A DNA stretch of 64,000 nt from assembly GCF_013401555.1 (NCBI RefSeq), contig NZ_CP058552.1, forward strand, positions 4,836,001 through 4,900,000, written 5' to 3'. Below the pieces are notes generated by a model. It worked only from the letters and a program-made list of their open reading frames with translations, was not told the origin of the DNA and searched no databases. This document shows, piece after piece, positions 9,056-18,202 of the stretch. A program made the position numbers and the translations under genes. This DNA is from Paenibacillus sp. E222 (GTDB taxonomy: Bacteria > Bacillota > Bacilli > Paenibacillales > Paenibacillaceae). The first letter of the stretch is position 1. The number at the start of each line of letters is the position of its first letter.

Positions 9056-12000
9056 TTGAAAAGAATGGTATCATTCGTATTGGTCGTTTTGATGTTATTC
9101 AGTTTGCTACCAGGTATGGTTGCTGCAGAAGATGAAGCTACTCCATTATTGCCCGCATTTCCCGGTGCTGAAGGCGGCGGTAAGTACGTGACAGGTGGTA
9201 GGGGAGGGTCAGTGTATGAAGTGACCACCCTCGCCGATTCCGGCCCTGGATCACTTCGAGATGCTGTTAGTCAGAGTGATACCACCGTAGTATTCAGAGT
9301 GGGAGGAACGATTCATCTAGAATCCCCTCTGGCGATTACCGGTTCTAATATCACGATTGCTGGACAGACAGCTCCAGGAGAAGGAATCACTGTATCCGAT
9401 TATTGGACCACATTCCAAGCGGACAACATTATCGTCAGGCATATGCGCTTCCGGCTTGGGGATAAGCACCCTAGTGAGGATGACGTATTCGGTGGACGAT
9501 ACCACAAAAACATTATGATCGACCACTCGTCGTTTACCTGGTCTGTTGACGAAGTACTGAGTATGTACGCCAACGAGAATACAACTGTGCAGTGGTCTGT
9601 CATCGCTGAGAGCATGCTGATGACTACGCATCAGAAGGGGCGGCATGGATATGCAGGTATCTGGGGAGGGAACAACACCTCCTTCCATCACAACATCATT
9701 GCTCATAACGTGAGCCGTAACCCGAGATTTGCAGGGGCTCCTGGTTTTAATACCGAGTCTTACAACAATATTGTCTACAATTGGGGCTTCTTCTCTGCTT
9801 ATGGCGGTGAGGAGGGCAACTATAACCTCATGAATAACTACTATAAATACGGACCGAATACGTATCGAAATGCCCGGGATCAGATTTTCCTTGATGTTGC
9901 ACCTGATACACGATTACATGTGAGTGGCAATGTCGTGGACAGTTATCCCGATGTCACAGCGGACAACTGGTTAGGTGTGGGAGAACTTGCGAATCCAGAT
10001 TCCAAACTACTCGCTCCTGTGCAGATGGCTAATCCCACATCCATGGACGATGCAGAAACAGCCTATGAGCAAGTTCTTGCAAAAGCAGGTGCAAGTCTGC
10101 CTAGACGGGACGCCATCGATGCTCGAATTGTAAATGATGTGAAAAACCGCACGGGACAACATATTAATTCACAAAAGGAAGTTGGCGGTTACCTTGAGTT
10201 TGAGGAGATGGCTTCAGCTCTGGTTGACTCAGATCATGACGGTATGCCCGACGAATGGGAGATCAGTATGGGACTCGATCCGAATGATCCTGCTGACCGT
10301 AACGAGATACATGAATCAGGTTATACCTATCTGGAGACATACCTGAACAGCATTGCTGGCAACGGATCTATGAATCCCACGGTTACCCTTCAGTCACCAG
10401 CCAATCATACCGTTCAGACTGAAGGGTCTTCCGTTGAGATCACGGCTTCTGCGTCAGATATAGACGGCAGCATTGCCAAAGTGGAATTTTACCACAACGA
10501 TGTGAAACTGGGGGAAGATGATACAGAGCCTTACACGTTTACATGGGAAGATGTGCAGGATGGCACGCATTATCTCACTACCAGAGCGATCGATGACTCA
10601 GGGACTTCAACGCAGTCCAACAATGTCACAATTCACGTTAACAAGCAGAACAGTATTGCACCGTGGTCATCCACCGATATTGGAGAACCGGGCATTACGG
10701 GTCATACACAATTGGGAGCTAGTGATACTGACGTTACGGTAAAATCATCTGGAGATATCAGTGGAGAGACGGATCATTTCCACTATGCTTACCAAACCTT
10801 AGAAGGAAATGGTGAAATTGTAGCTAGAGTTGATCAGGTGACAGCTACCGACGATGGAGCCGAAGCAGGTGTTATGATTCGTAAAAGCCTGGATGCGTCA
10901 TCTCCGTTTATTGCCGCCATGGTCACTTATGTGAAGGGTGGACAACAAGCGGTTAGCCTCGTTCGTGATGGAGCGGGCAACGAAGTTGTACATCAGGAAA
11001 AGGGCAGCATGGTCACACTACCGTATTGGGTAAAGCTAGTACGACTTGGGGATCAAGTGACTTCACTCGTATCCAAGGACGGTAACGATTGGTTTGTTAT
11101 CGATTCGCAATCATTCCCGGCTGACGAAACGGTCTACATCGGATTGGCAGCCGATGCTTCCAAACCGGATGATGAAGTTGATAAGCTCAATACATCTGTT
11201 TTCTCCAATGCATCTGTTCAGGAGTTGCCTGCTGATTTCCCGACAGCACCTACTGACCTTATAGCTGAGCCAGACCTCAAGTCGATTCAGTTACATTGGG
11301 ATGATGTGCAAAGTGCGGACTCTTATTCGATATATAGAGCAGAGATTCCGGGTGGTCCATACACGTTGCAGCAAGAGGGGATTACGACCACCACTTACAC
11401 AGATCCCAATCTCACTGTAGGTAAAGCCTATTATTATGCTGTAAAGGCTACGAATGATCATGGCACAAGCTTCTATTCCAATGAGGCTAGTGCAGCAGCG
11501 AAAGGAGAGCTGGAAACTATCTATTATTTGGAAGATGATTTTGAAGATATCGAGATCAATACGACACCAGCAAGTTACACCGTACTACCTGATCCACAGA
11601 CGAATGACCTTAAAGTCGTTGTGACCCAGATTCCCACAGGAACGACAGGGAACTCGTCTACGAAGGCGCTCATGCTGTACGACAATGAGGCTGGGATTGC
11701 CCAATTCGTAAGATCCTTTCCACCACAACAGGGTAGCTTTGTGTTTGAGGCAGATATTATGTCTCAAGGCTGGCCAGGCACATCAACAGTTCTGCAATTG
11801 CAAAATGGAACGGGCAGTCGCACCGCACTCTCCATCGAGCTACGCAAACCTTCTGCTCCGGTAGCAGAGGATCAATATACGCTAATTTACAAAAAAGACG
11901 GCAAAGATCACAAATTAATGGATGCACCGGTCAATAACCAATGGTACAACTTCAAGATCGTTGGTAATGTGGCCTCGCAAAAAGCGGATATATATATTGA

Positions 12001-14149
12001 TGACGTCCGCGTCGCAGATGATGTCCCGTTCCAGGCCGATGTGACTACCGATGGTGTTGGACGAATGTTTGCCAGAACACCAGGCACGGGTAAAGGGACA
12101 CTGTTCTATGACAATGTCAAACTATATGTTGAACCCGTTAGTTCTCCCAAAGGGCTTCGCACTGAGCCAGGCAATGGTATGGTGAGATTACACTGGGAGG
12201 AAGTGGACGGGGCTTCTACGTACAATGTAAAGCGTAGTATCCAGTCCGCGAACGACTATGAATTGATTGCTTCTGAATTAACTGAGAAAACCTACATTGA
12301 CGAAGAGGTCACCAATGGAACAACCTACACATATGTCGTGACGGCCGTTGGTCCTTTGGGCGAGAGCGGCAATTCCAACACGTCTTCAGTGACACCCTCG
12401 GAGGATGCTGTACGACCGGAAGTGCCTGAGAATCTGAAGGCTGTTGCGAGAAACGCACAAGCAGATTTAACGTGGGATGAAGTCGAAGCAGCTAATTACT
12501 ACACCGTAAAACGCAGTCTGCAAGCTGAAGGTCCATATACAACTGTGTCGTCTCGCACTGCTTTTCCTACTCTTCGGGATGGGGGATTGGATAATGGAAC
12601 GACCTACTATTACGTCGTATCTGCTACTGGTATTGCAGGAGAGGGCGTAGATTCTGACCCTATTGCTATAACACCGACCGTAGCTCTATCTACTCCCCAA
12701 GTCACAGTAGAGTCTCTTCCCGAATCTGTTTCGATCACGTGGGAGGCTATAGAAGGAGCTTCGACTTATGTGATCAAGCGTGCAACGTCCGTGACTGGAA
12801 CTTACGATGTTATTGCTGATCAGGAATCAGGAACTTCCTATGTGGACACAGGACTCGTGAACAGCAAGCCCTATTATTACAAGGTATCCGCAATTGCTCA
12901 AGGTACCCGAAGTCTTGACTCCGCAGCCGTTGGCATACGACCAGCTCTGGATGATGGTAGACCTCAGACCCCGTCAGAGATTCGTGCTGAGCCAGGTGAA
13001 AGTACAATCACTCTTACTTGGCAAGAAGCCGAGGGGGCTGAGGAATATGGAGTGAAACGAAGTGAATCACCCGAAGGGCCATTCGTTACTGTAGCTTCCA
13101 ATGTAAATGATACCTCATTCTCTGATATGCAGTTAATCAATGGCACTGCCTATTATTATGTCATTACGGCATTGAATGAAGTTGGCGAGAGCATGTCGTC
13201 CGCTCCAGTCTCTGAAATACCTGCAACGGTTCTAACGGTGGCATCTGATGGAAGTGCACAATATGAACAGGTTCAGGAAGCTATACATGCTGTTCCGGAC
13301 AATAGCACGCTTCCTACCATCATACGAATCAAGGACGGAATTTACCGTGAGAAGCTGGACGTTCCGTCCAGCAAAAAACATCTGCGAATCATTGGAGAGA
13401 GTCGGGAGGGTACTGTGCTGATCTATGGTGATTCTGCCAGCACATTGGATTCATCTGGTAATCCACTCGGTACCTCAGGCAGCTATAGCTTCCGGGTGCA
13501 GACAAACGATTTTACGGCTGAGCATCTGACGATACAAAATGATGCTGGCGACAATGCAGGTCAAGCGGTTGCTCTGCTGGCTCGCGGTGATCGTCTGGTA
13601 TTCCGGGACGTTAGTCTAAAGGGTTGGCAGGACACACTTTATGTGAACGATGGAAGACAATATTATGTGGATAGTTATATTGAGGGTGATGTCGACTTTA
13701 TCTTTGGCAATGCAACGGCATTGTTTGAGAACAGCGTCATTCACAGCTTAAGCAATGGTTACATTACTGCAGCATCCACCGCGGAAGAGAAGTCTGGTTA
13801 TGTATTCCTGAATAGCCGTATTACTGGCGATTCTAGTCTTGCTGGAACTATACCTCTTGGTAGACCATGGAGACCTTATGCCAATGTAGTCTATATCAAC
13901 AGCTATATGGGTAATCACATTAGTTCATCCGGATGGAATAACTGGAGTAACCCGGATAATGAACGTACGGCACGTTTTGGCGAATTTGCTAGTTACGGGC
14001 CAGGAGCGAATCCCAAAGCACGTTTTAACTGGACGACTCAGTTGACGGCGGAAGAAGCAGAGAAATATCTGCCTGCCCAGCTCTTTGCCGGAGCGGATGA
14101 GTGGAATCCAGCCACAGAACTTTCACTCGTGCAAGAGAGCGCTGATTGA
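9056..14149 (+). CDS. Exported multidomain pectate lyase-pectin methylesterase (PL1 + CE8)
   Basis: 1,697-residue secreted enzyme. Residues 1-24 form a signal peptide (start TTG after GGAGGAGG). Residues ~30-370 are a PL1-type pectate lyase helix (FPGAEGGGKYVTGGRGG, then GSLRDAV). About 390-430 is acidic and calcium-binding-like (DSDHDGMPDEWE). About 445-530 is an Ig-like domain, ~540-720 a beta-sandwich, and fibronectin III repeats lie at ~728-815 and ~1030-1390 around a LamG-like sandwich at ~820-1020. Residues ~1395-1697 are a CE8 methylesterase with LKGWQDTLYV, the aspartate-bearing DVDFIFGNA and GRPWRPY. The methylesterase would expose polygalacturonate to the lyase. No cell-wall anchor is visible. 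Confidence 0.92.
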   Translation: MKRMVSFVLVVLMLFSLLPGMVAAEDEATPLLPAFPGAEGGGKYVTGGRGGSVYEVTTLADSGPGSLRDAVSQSDTTVVFRVGGTIHLESPLAITGSNITIAGQTAPGEGITVSDYWTTFQADNIIVRHMRFRLGDKHPSEDDVFGGRYHKNIMIDHSSFTWSVDEVLSMYANENTTVQWSVIAESMLMTTHQKGRHGYAGIWGGNNTSFHHNIIAHNVSRNPRFAGAPGFNTESYNNIVYNWGFFSAYGGEEGNYNLMNNYYKYGPNTYRNARDQIFLDVAPDTRLHVSGNVVDSYPDVTADNWLGVGELANPDSKLLAPVQMANPTSMDDAETAYEQVLAKAGASLPRRDAIDARIVNDVKNRTGQHINSQKEVGGYLEFEEMASALVDSDHDGMPDEWEISMGLDPNDPADRNEIHESGYTYLETYLNSIAGNGSMNPTVTLQSPANHTVQTEGSSVEITASASDIDGSIAKVEFYHNDVKLGEDDTEPYTFTWEDVQDGTHYLTTRAIDDSGTSTQSNNVTIHVNKQNSIAPWSSTDIGEPGITGHTQLGASDTDVTVKSSGDISGETDHFHYAYQTLEGNGEIVARVDQVTATDDGAEAGVMIRKSLDASSPFIAAMVTYVKGGQQAVSLVRDGAGNEVVHQEKGSMVTLPYWVKLVRLGDQVTSLVSKDGNDWFVIDSQSFPADETVYIGLAADASKPDDEVDKLNTSVFSNASVQELPADFPTAPTDLIAEPDLKSIQLHWDDVQSADSYSIYRAEIPGGPYTLQQEGITTTTYTDPNLTVGKAYYYAVKATNDHGTSFYSNEASAAAKGELETIYYLEDDFEDIEINTTPASYTVLPDPQTNDLKVVVTQIPTGTTGNSSTKALMLYDNEAGIAQFVRSFPPQQGSFVFEADIMSQGWPGTSTVLQLQNGTGSRTALSIELRKPSAPVAEDQYTLIYKKDGKDHKLMDAPVNNQWYNFKIVGNVASQKADIYIDDVRVADDVPFQADVTTDGVGRMFARTPGTGKGTLFYDNVKLYVEPVSSPKGLRTEPGNGMVRLHWEEVDGASTYNVKRSIQSANDYELIASELTEKTYIDEEVTNGTTYTYVVTAVGPLGESGNSNTSSVTPSEDAVRPEVPENLKAVARNAQADLTWDEVEAANYYTVKRSLQAEGPYTTVSSRTAFPTLRDGGLDNGTTYYYVVSATGIAGEGVDSDPIAITPTVALSTPQVTVESLPESVSITWEAIEGASTYVIKRATSVTGTYDVIADQESGTSYVDTGLVNSKPYYYKVSAIAQGTRSLDSAAVGIRPALDDGRPQTPSEIRAEPGESTITLTWQEAEGAEEYGVKRSESPEGPFVTVASNVNDTSFSDMQLINGTAYYYVITALNEVGESMSSAPVSEIPATVLTVASDGSAQYEQVQEAIHAVPDNSTLPTIIRIKDGIYREKLDVPSSKKHLRIIGESREGTVLIYGDSASTLDSSGNPLGTSGSYSFRVQTNDFTAEHLTIQNDAGDNAGQAVALLARGDRLVFRDVSLKGWQDTLYVNDGRQYYVDSYIEGDVDFIFGNATALFENSVIHSLSNGYITAASTAEEKSGYVFLNSRITGDSSLAGTIPLGRPWRPYANVVYINSYMGNHISSSGWNNWSNPDNERTARFGEFASYGPGANPKARFNWTTQLTAEEAEKYLPAQLFAGADEWNPATELSLVQESAD

Positions 14150-14183
14150 TAATCTATAACATTTGAATGAAGGAGAAGTTGAC

Positions 14184-15791
14184 GTGAAAACATTTCGCAA
14201 CCCCGTGTTGCCGGGATTCCATCCAGATCCGTCGGCCATTCGTGTAGGAGAAGACTATTATCTCGTTACGTCCAGTTTCGAATACTTTCCCGGCGTGCCT
14301 TTATTCCATAGTAAGGATCTGGTTCATTGGCAGCAGCTAGGCCATGTTCTTGATCGTGCTTCACAGCTTAATTTGGATGGGATTATACCTTCTCGGGGCA
14401 TATGGGCTCCAACAATCCGGTATCATAACGGCATATTCTATATGATTACTACATTTGTTGATAACGAAAAGAAGGAACATAACTTCTATGTAACCACGAC
14501 CGATCCGTCAGGTGATTGGTCTGATCCCATCTGGTTGGAACATGCCCCAGGCATTGATCCGTCCCTATTTTTCGATGAAGACGGCAGAGTGTACTATACG
14601 GGAAACCGGATTCCACCTGAAGGTCAGGAATACCCCAAACATATGGATATCTGGCTTCAGGAAATTGATCTGGAGCAGGGTAGGCTTATCGGTGAGAAAG
14701 TAAGCATATGGCAGGGTGCCCTTAAGGTGGCTCATGCTCAGGAAGGGCCGCATATCTATAAGAAAGATGACTGGTATTACTTGTTGATTGCGGAGGGAGG
14801 AACTGGCCATACTCATGCCGTGACCATCGCGCGAAGCCGTAACATCACAGGGCCTTATGAAGGGCACCGCGCCAACCCAATTTTAACACATCGACATCTG
14901 GGAAGAGCGTATCCGATTGTTAATGTAGGTCATGCGGAACTGATTGAAACACAACAAGGTGAGTGGTGGTTACTATGTCTTGCATCCAGAACAGCCGGAG
15001 GATACTACCGAAACTTGGGTCGGGAAACATTCATGGCACCCGTACAATGGGAACAGGAGTGGCCTGTTGTTAGTCCAGGGGTGGGCAGATTGGAGCTAGA
15101 AACGAGATCACCTAACCTGCCTGAAGTGCGGTGGTCAAGTGTATCAATTCGGGACGATTTCGAAGAGAATTCTCTATCTCCGATATGGAATTTTCTGAGA
15201 ACGCCGCGCAGAGAATTTTGGAGTTTGACAGAACGTCCGGGACATCTGCGTCTGCATTTGAAAAATGAACAATTGACGGAACAGGGGAATCCCGCTTTCG
15301 TTGGTAGGCGGCAACAGCACCTGACTTTCAGTGCTTCCACACATATGGAGTTTAGAGCTCGGCATGCAGGAGAAGTGGCAGGAGTTACCGTATTTCACAA
15401 TGAAAATTACCACTTTCGTATGGAGTTGGCAATGGAGCAAGGAAAGGCTACTATTCGACTTGTAGAAAGACAGGGTGGAACAGACAAACTGCTGAGCGCA
15501 AAGCGATGGAATGAATGTCATATTCAGTTGAAGGTCGTAGCTCAATATCAGGACTATAGTTTTTACTATCGCTCAACGGATAACGCTTTGTGGGAAGTCT
15601 TATTCGAAAATGCTGATGGACGTTTACTCAGTACGGATCGTGCTGGGGGATTTACTGGGACATTTATTGGTCTGTACGGAAATGTTCAAACGGATTCAGA
15701 TAACGAAGAGGTGTTTAGTCAAGATAACAATCGTCAACAATATTCGTTTGTTGATTTCGATTGGTTTGATTATCAGGGTGTTGATGAATGA
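14184..15791 (+). CDS. GH43 beta-xylosidase/alpha-arabinofuranosidase-like enzyme
   Basis: 535-residue two-domain glycoside hydrolase without signal peptide. The N-terminal five-bladed propeller has the GH43 acidic triad: FHPDPSAI (general base), GIDPSLFFDEDG (pKa modulator) and AQEGPHIYKKDDWYYL (general acid). The C-terminal ~200 residues form the usual beta-sandwich of this subfamily, ending VDFDWFDYQG. GTG at 14184 follows AAGGAG (14170-14175) by 8 nt; the TTG at 14163 precedes the ribosome site and is unlikely. It lies 34 bp after the pectinase and probably trims arabinose or xylose side chains from imported oligomers. A shard of a relative's C-terminus sits at 19690. Confidence 0.9.
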   Translation: MKTFRNPVLPGFHPDPSAIRVGEDYYLVTSSFEYFPGVPLFHSKDLVHWQQLGHVLDRASQLNLDGIIPSRGIWAPTIRYHNGIFYMITTFVDNEKKEHNFYVTTTDPSGDWSDPIWLEHAPGIDPSLFFDEDGRVYYTGNRIPPEGQEYPKHMDIWLQEIDLEQGRLIGEKVSIWQGALKVAHAQEGPHIYKKDDWYYLLIAEGGTGHTHAVTIARSRNITGPYEGHRANPILTHRHLGRAYPIVNVGHAELIETQQGEWWLLCLASRTAGGYYRNLGRETFMAPVQWEQEWPVVSPGVGRLELETRSPNLPEVRWSSVSIRDDFEENSLSPIWNFLRTPRREFWSLTERPGHLRLHLKNEQLTEQGNPAFVGRRQQHLTFSASTHMEFRARHAGEVAGVTVFHNENYHFRMELAMEQGKATIRLVERQGGTDKLLSAKRWNECHIQLKVVAQYQDYSFYYRSTDNALWEVLFENADGRLLSTDRAGGFTGTFIGLYGNVQTDSDNEEVFSQDNNRQQYSFVDFDWFDYQGVDE

Positions 15792-15904
15792 TATGAGAAA
15801 CCGCCCTTAATTTTACACACTAATAGCAAAGTGGGATAATATTTAACTATGTCTATAACTAAAGAAGCAATGCAGATAACTCAAGTTAAAAGTAATTTCA
15901 ACAA

Positions 15905-15990
15905 GTGGTTTACAGTGGCAATGAAGAAGTGTTACAACAGATTTGGATCAATCTTTTGGATAATGTAATTAAATTTTCCATTTAGTGTCG
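15905..15990 (+). pseudogene. Histidine-kinase shard (copy A)
   Basis: GTGGTTTACAGTGGCAATGA and the next ~65 bases align base by base, with few changes, to 28909-28978 in the intact kinase gene (the stretch encoding YSGNEEVIQQIW and NLLDNAIKFS). Only the ATPase-domain start is left and no frame is open. It is a relic of an OmpR-type sensor gene. Confidence 0.8.
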
Positions 15991-16023
15991 TTTTCTATAG
16001 ATAAATTGGACTTGTTTAACGTG

Positions 16024-16067
16024 AAAACAGTTGGCAGCCGGATAATTGCGGCTGCCAACTGTTTTTT
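16024..16067 (+). terminator. Strong rho-independent terminator
   Basis: AACAGTTGGCAGCC pairs with GGCTGCCAACTGTT, followed by a T run. It follows the kinase shard, as a decayed version does in copy B, so it was probably the terminator of the ancestral two-component operon; it may now terminate the GH43 transcript. Confidence 0.85.
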
Positions 16068-16225
16068 GCATTCAAGCATTTCTTTGCGGTCATATGACAC
16101 TGATGGTATGGAGATTCCTGAATTCTTGCTCTAGATTTCACTTAGTTTATTTTCAGTTTAGTTTTGTCAGGTAGTATTTACTCTGGCGGAATAAAATGCG
16201 TATCAAGTTAAGCCGAACACGGAAC

Positions 16226-16525
16226 CATAGCGGATTCGTGTCTGAAGGCTACCACATCCTTTATTGTACGTTGGAAGGGGCGCATCGATCTTACTTATTT
16301 CTTAGCATCCAGGAGGTGATCGTTTTATGCCAATTGCCCATATGGTAATGCAAGCAGCATATCAAGGAGAAGATAATAAACCTAAAGGAGATGTTTGTTG
16401 ATAAAGATAACGCTGGCGAAGGGACGCTAAGAAGAATAAGAAAGAAAAGCTTTGGCTGGTACAAGAAAGTCATAGCATCCAATGGTTCAGACTTGGACTA
16501 GAATCATCAGACACGAACCGTTATG
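16226..16525. repeat. ~300-bp nested palindrome, MITE-like
   Basis: The ends are inverted repeats: ATAGCGGATTCGTGTCTGA near 16227 against TCAGACACGAACCGTTATG at 16507-16525. Nested within, CTTACTTATTTCTTAGCATC (16290) pairs with GACGCTAAGAAGAATAAG (16423), and TTTATTGTAC with GTACAAGAAA. The loop holds a 24-codon frame, 16327-16401, starting MPIAHMVMQAAYQ behind AGGAGGTGAT; copy B has lost that ATG, so it is not counted as a gene. The structure resembles a non-autonomous transposable element or a large hairpin. Copy B keeps only the left arm and loop. Confidence 0.55.
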
Positions 16526-16530
16526 TCGAG

Positions 16531-16980
16531 GGACAAGAACATATTCCCATTGAAGTCGCTAATTTAGCGGCTTTTTTATTTTATCGGTACAAGTTCTTGT
16601 CCCGAGCCAAGGACAAGAACTTGTACCGATTGCCGAGATGGACAAGAACATGTTCCCATTTCCGATTAGATGAATATCTAAGTATGAGAAGTGGGTCTCT
16701 TTTGAGCGACTAACAGACCACAAGATGGAATATGATCAAGATACCTGCTTCAACGCTAGGAGGTATTTCCACTGGATCTGTAATCCCATTTGAATTGGAT
16801 AAAATAAGCTCCTTAATAAGGCACTTTAGCAAAGAAAAGGGGAGGAAGCTGAATGTAATTTTAGATCAAGGGAGGGGAAAAATATGCAGATATTGCACTT
16901 TGTGCTGATTTGTCATTGTTATGGACAAGAACTTGAACCGATTACCGTACTGGACAAGAACATATTCCTTTTGCCGATTA
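16531..16980. repeat. GGACAAGAAC repeat family, six copies in direct and inverted orientation
   Basis: Units beginning GGACAAGAAC followed by ATATTCCC, TTGTACCGATTGCC, ATGTTCCCATTTCCGATTAG or similar occur at 16531, 16611, 16640, 16923 and 16952, with one inverted at 16585-16602. The inverted and next direct copy form a perfect 18-bp stem, CGGTACAAGTTCTTGTCC against 16611-16628. No gene is seen between 16403 and 17085 apart from these. Confidence 0.7.
16553..16580 (+). terminator. Probable terminator
   Basis: AGTCGCTAA and TTAGCGGCT form a short stem followed by TTTTTTATTTT, inside the repeat-rich intergenic region. Confidence 0.55.
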
Positions 16981-17196
16981 GACTTATATCTAATTATTAT
17001 TCTCCCCGTGAATTAATTAAAACTAATGAGCAGGTTAGCGTATTTTCGTGTCTTTCTCAGGTTTTTTACGCCCCCGACGATCTTAGAGAAACCGCCCTTA
17101 ATTTTACACACTAATAGCAAATTGGGATAATATTTAACTATATCTATAACTAAAGAAGCAATGCAGATAACTCAAGTTAAAAGTAATTTCAAAAAG

Positions 17197-17392
17197 TGGT
17201 TTACAGTGGCAATGAAGAATTGTTACATCAGTTTTGGATAATACAATTAAATTTTTCCACACAGATAGCTTAATTGAGATTCATTTTGGCATACAGGATC
17301 ATGGGATAGTAGAAATTTGCAATGGCGATATAATCGCACAGAGCGAGCGGGGGAGAGACAGTAAATTTGGTGTCCTTTTCTATAGATAAATT
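17197..17392 (+). pseudogene. Histidine-kinase C-terminal shard (copy B)
   Basis: The segment aligns to the intact kinase at 28909-29240: the NLLDNAIKFSHTD region, IHFSIQDHG, then after an internal deletion VELCQGDIIVNSEQGRGSK and the natural stop context. Frameshifts and stops break it. It ends where the decayed terminator begins, as expected for the 3' end of a gene. Confidence 0.8.
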
Positions 17393-17407
17393 GGACTTGT
17401 TTAACGT

Positions 17408-17452
17408 AAAAACAGTTGGCAGCCGGATAATTCCGGCGTTCAGCTGTTTTTT
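17408..17452 (+). terminator. Decayed copy of the 16024 terminator
   Basis: The left arm AACAGTTGGCAGCCGG is conserved but the right arm has several substitutions (CCGGCGTTCAGCTGTT), which weakens the stem; the T run remains. Confidence 0.5.
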
Positions 17453-17759
17453 GCATTCAATCATTTCTATGCGGTCATATGACACTGATGGTATGGAGAT
17501 TCCTGAATTCTTGCTCCAGATTTCACTTAGTTTATTTTCAGTTTAGTTTTGTCAGATAGTATTTACTCTGGCGGAATAAAATGCGTATTAAGTTAAGCCG
17601 AACACGGAACCATAGCGGATTCGTGTCTGAAGGCTACCACATCGTTAATTACGTTGGAAGATCTTACTTATTTCTTAGCATCCAGGAGGTGATCGTTTTA
17701 TTCCAATTATCCATATGGTAATGCAAGCAGCATATCAAGGAGAAAATAAACCTAAAGGA

Positions 17760-18189
17760 GATGTTAGGAGTTGAAGAAGAAAGTCGTCATGTCATTAAAT
17801 TGAGTCGAAATATATAAGGGAATTCCATACGCTGCTCCGTCTACCGACAAATTACGTTGGAAAGCTCCGCTGCCAGTAGAACCATAGAGCGGTGTACGCG
17901 ATACAATTGCTTGGAGTGTAAGCGCAATTCAACCACAACAGGCTCCATATTCACGGTACACCAAGGAGTTCATCAATGATATTGGAGACCAAATTCAGGC
18001 GTTGAAATGGTGCAAAATAATATAGCGCAATTTGGAGGAGATCCTTACAATGTTACCGTTATAGGGAAATTTTCCGGTGCGATTTTGGTGAATGCGCCAA
18101 CCGTTTCTCCTGTGGCTCAAAGTTTATTTTCCAAGACAGTGGTCATAAGCTCTGTAAATATCGAATTGCCCACGAATAGTGATGATTAA
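17760..18189 (+). pseudogene. Type B carboxylesterase remnant
   Basis: Fragments of a PnbA-like carboxylesterase are legible in order: GIPYAAPSTDKLRWKAPLP, a stop, SGVRDTIAW, then after a deletion of over 100 residues QALKWVQNNIAQFGGDPYNV and VIGKFSGA in place of the expected nucleophile motif GESAG, then QSLFSKTVV. Stop codons, the deletion and the altered motif make it non-functional. It lies directly upstream of the intact esterase at 18203. The complete relative is at 36680. Confidence 0.82.
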
Positions 18190-18202
18190 AGGAGAATGCA
18201 AA

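Larger units (their letters stand above)
15796..16395 (+). repeat. Direct repeat copy A (~600 bp), begins just after GH43
   Basis: From GAGAAACCGCCCTTAATTTT at about 15795 to AAAGGAGATGTT at 16395 the sequence matches 17086-17765 with scattered substitutions and indels. It carries, in order, a histidine-kinase shard, a strong terminator and the left half of a palindromic element. Copy A has lost part of the kinase shard that copy B keeps. The block reads as a duplicated fragment of the cassette that survives whole at 27.5-29.2 kb. Confidence 0.85.
17086..17765 (+). repeat. Direct repeat copy B (~680 bp)
   Basis: Second copy of the block at 15796-16395. It retains ~90 more bases of the kinase shard, a degraded terminator and the left arm of the palindromic element, then passes at about 17765 into a carboxylesterase remnant. 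The two copies are about 1.3 kb apart in the same orientation. Confidence 0.85.

Noticed and set aside
14163..14183. TTG at 14163 as start of the GH43 gene
   Set aside because: It lies upstream of and overlaps the ribosome site AAGGAG; GTG at 14184 is properly spaced.
16327..16401. 24-codon frame with a good ribosome site in the palindrome loop
   Set aside because: The second copy of the loop has lost the ATG and has an indel, so coding is not conserved.
16640..16660. GGACAAGAACATGTTCCC as a LexA/SOS box
   Set aside because: The Gram-positive SOS box needs four bases between GAAC and GTTC; here there are two, and the motif is part of a longer repeat family.
16500..17000. CRISPR array
   Set aside because: Repeat units are irregularly spaced, in both orientations and variable; no cas genes are present.
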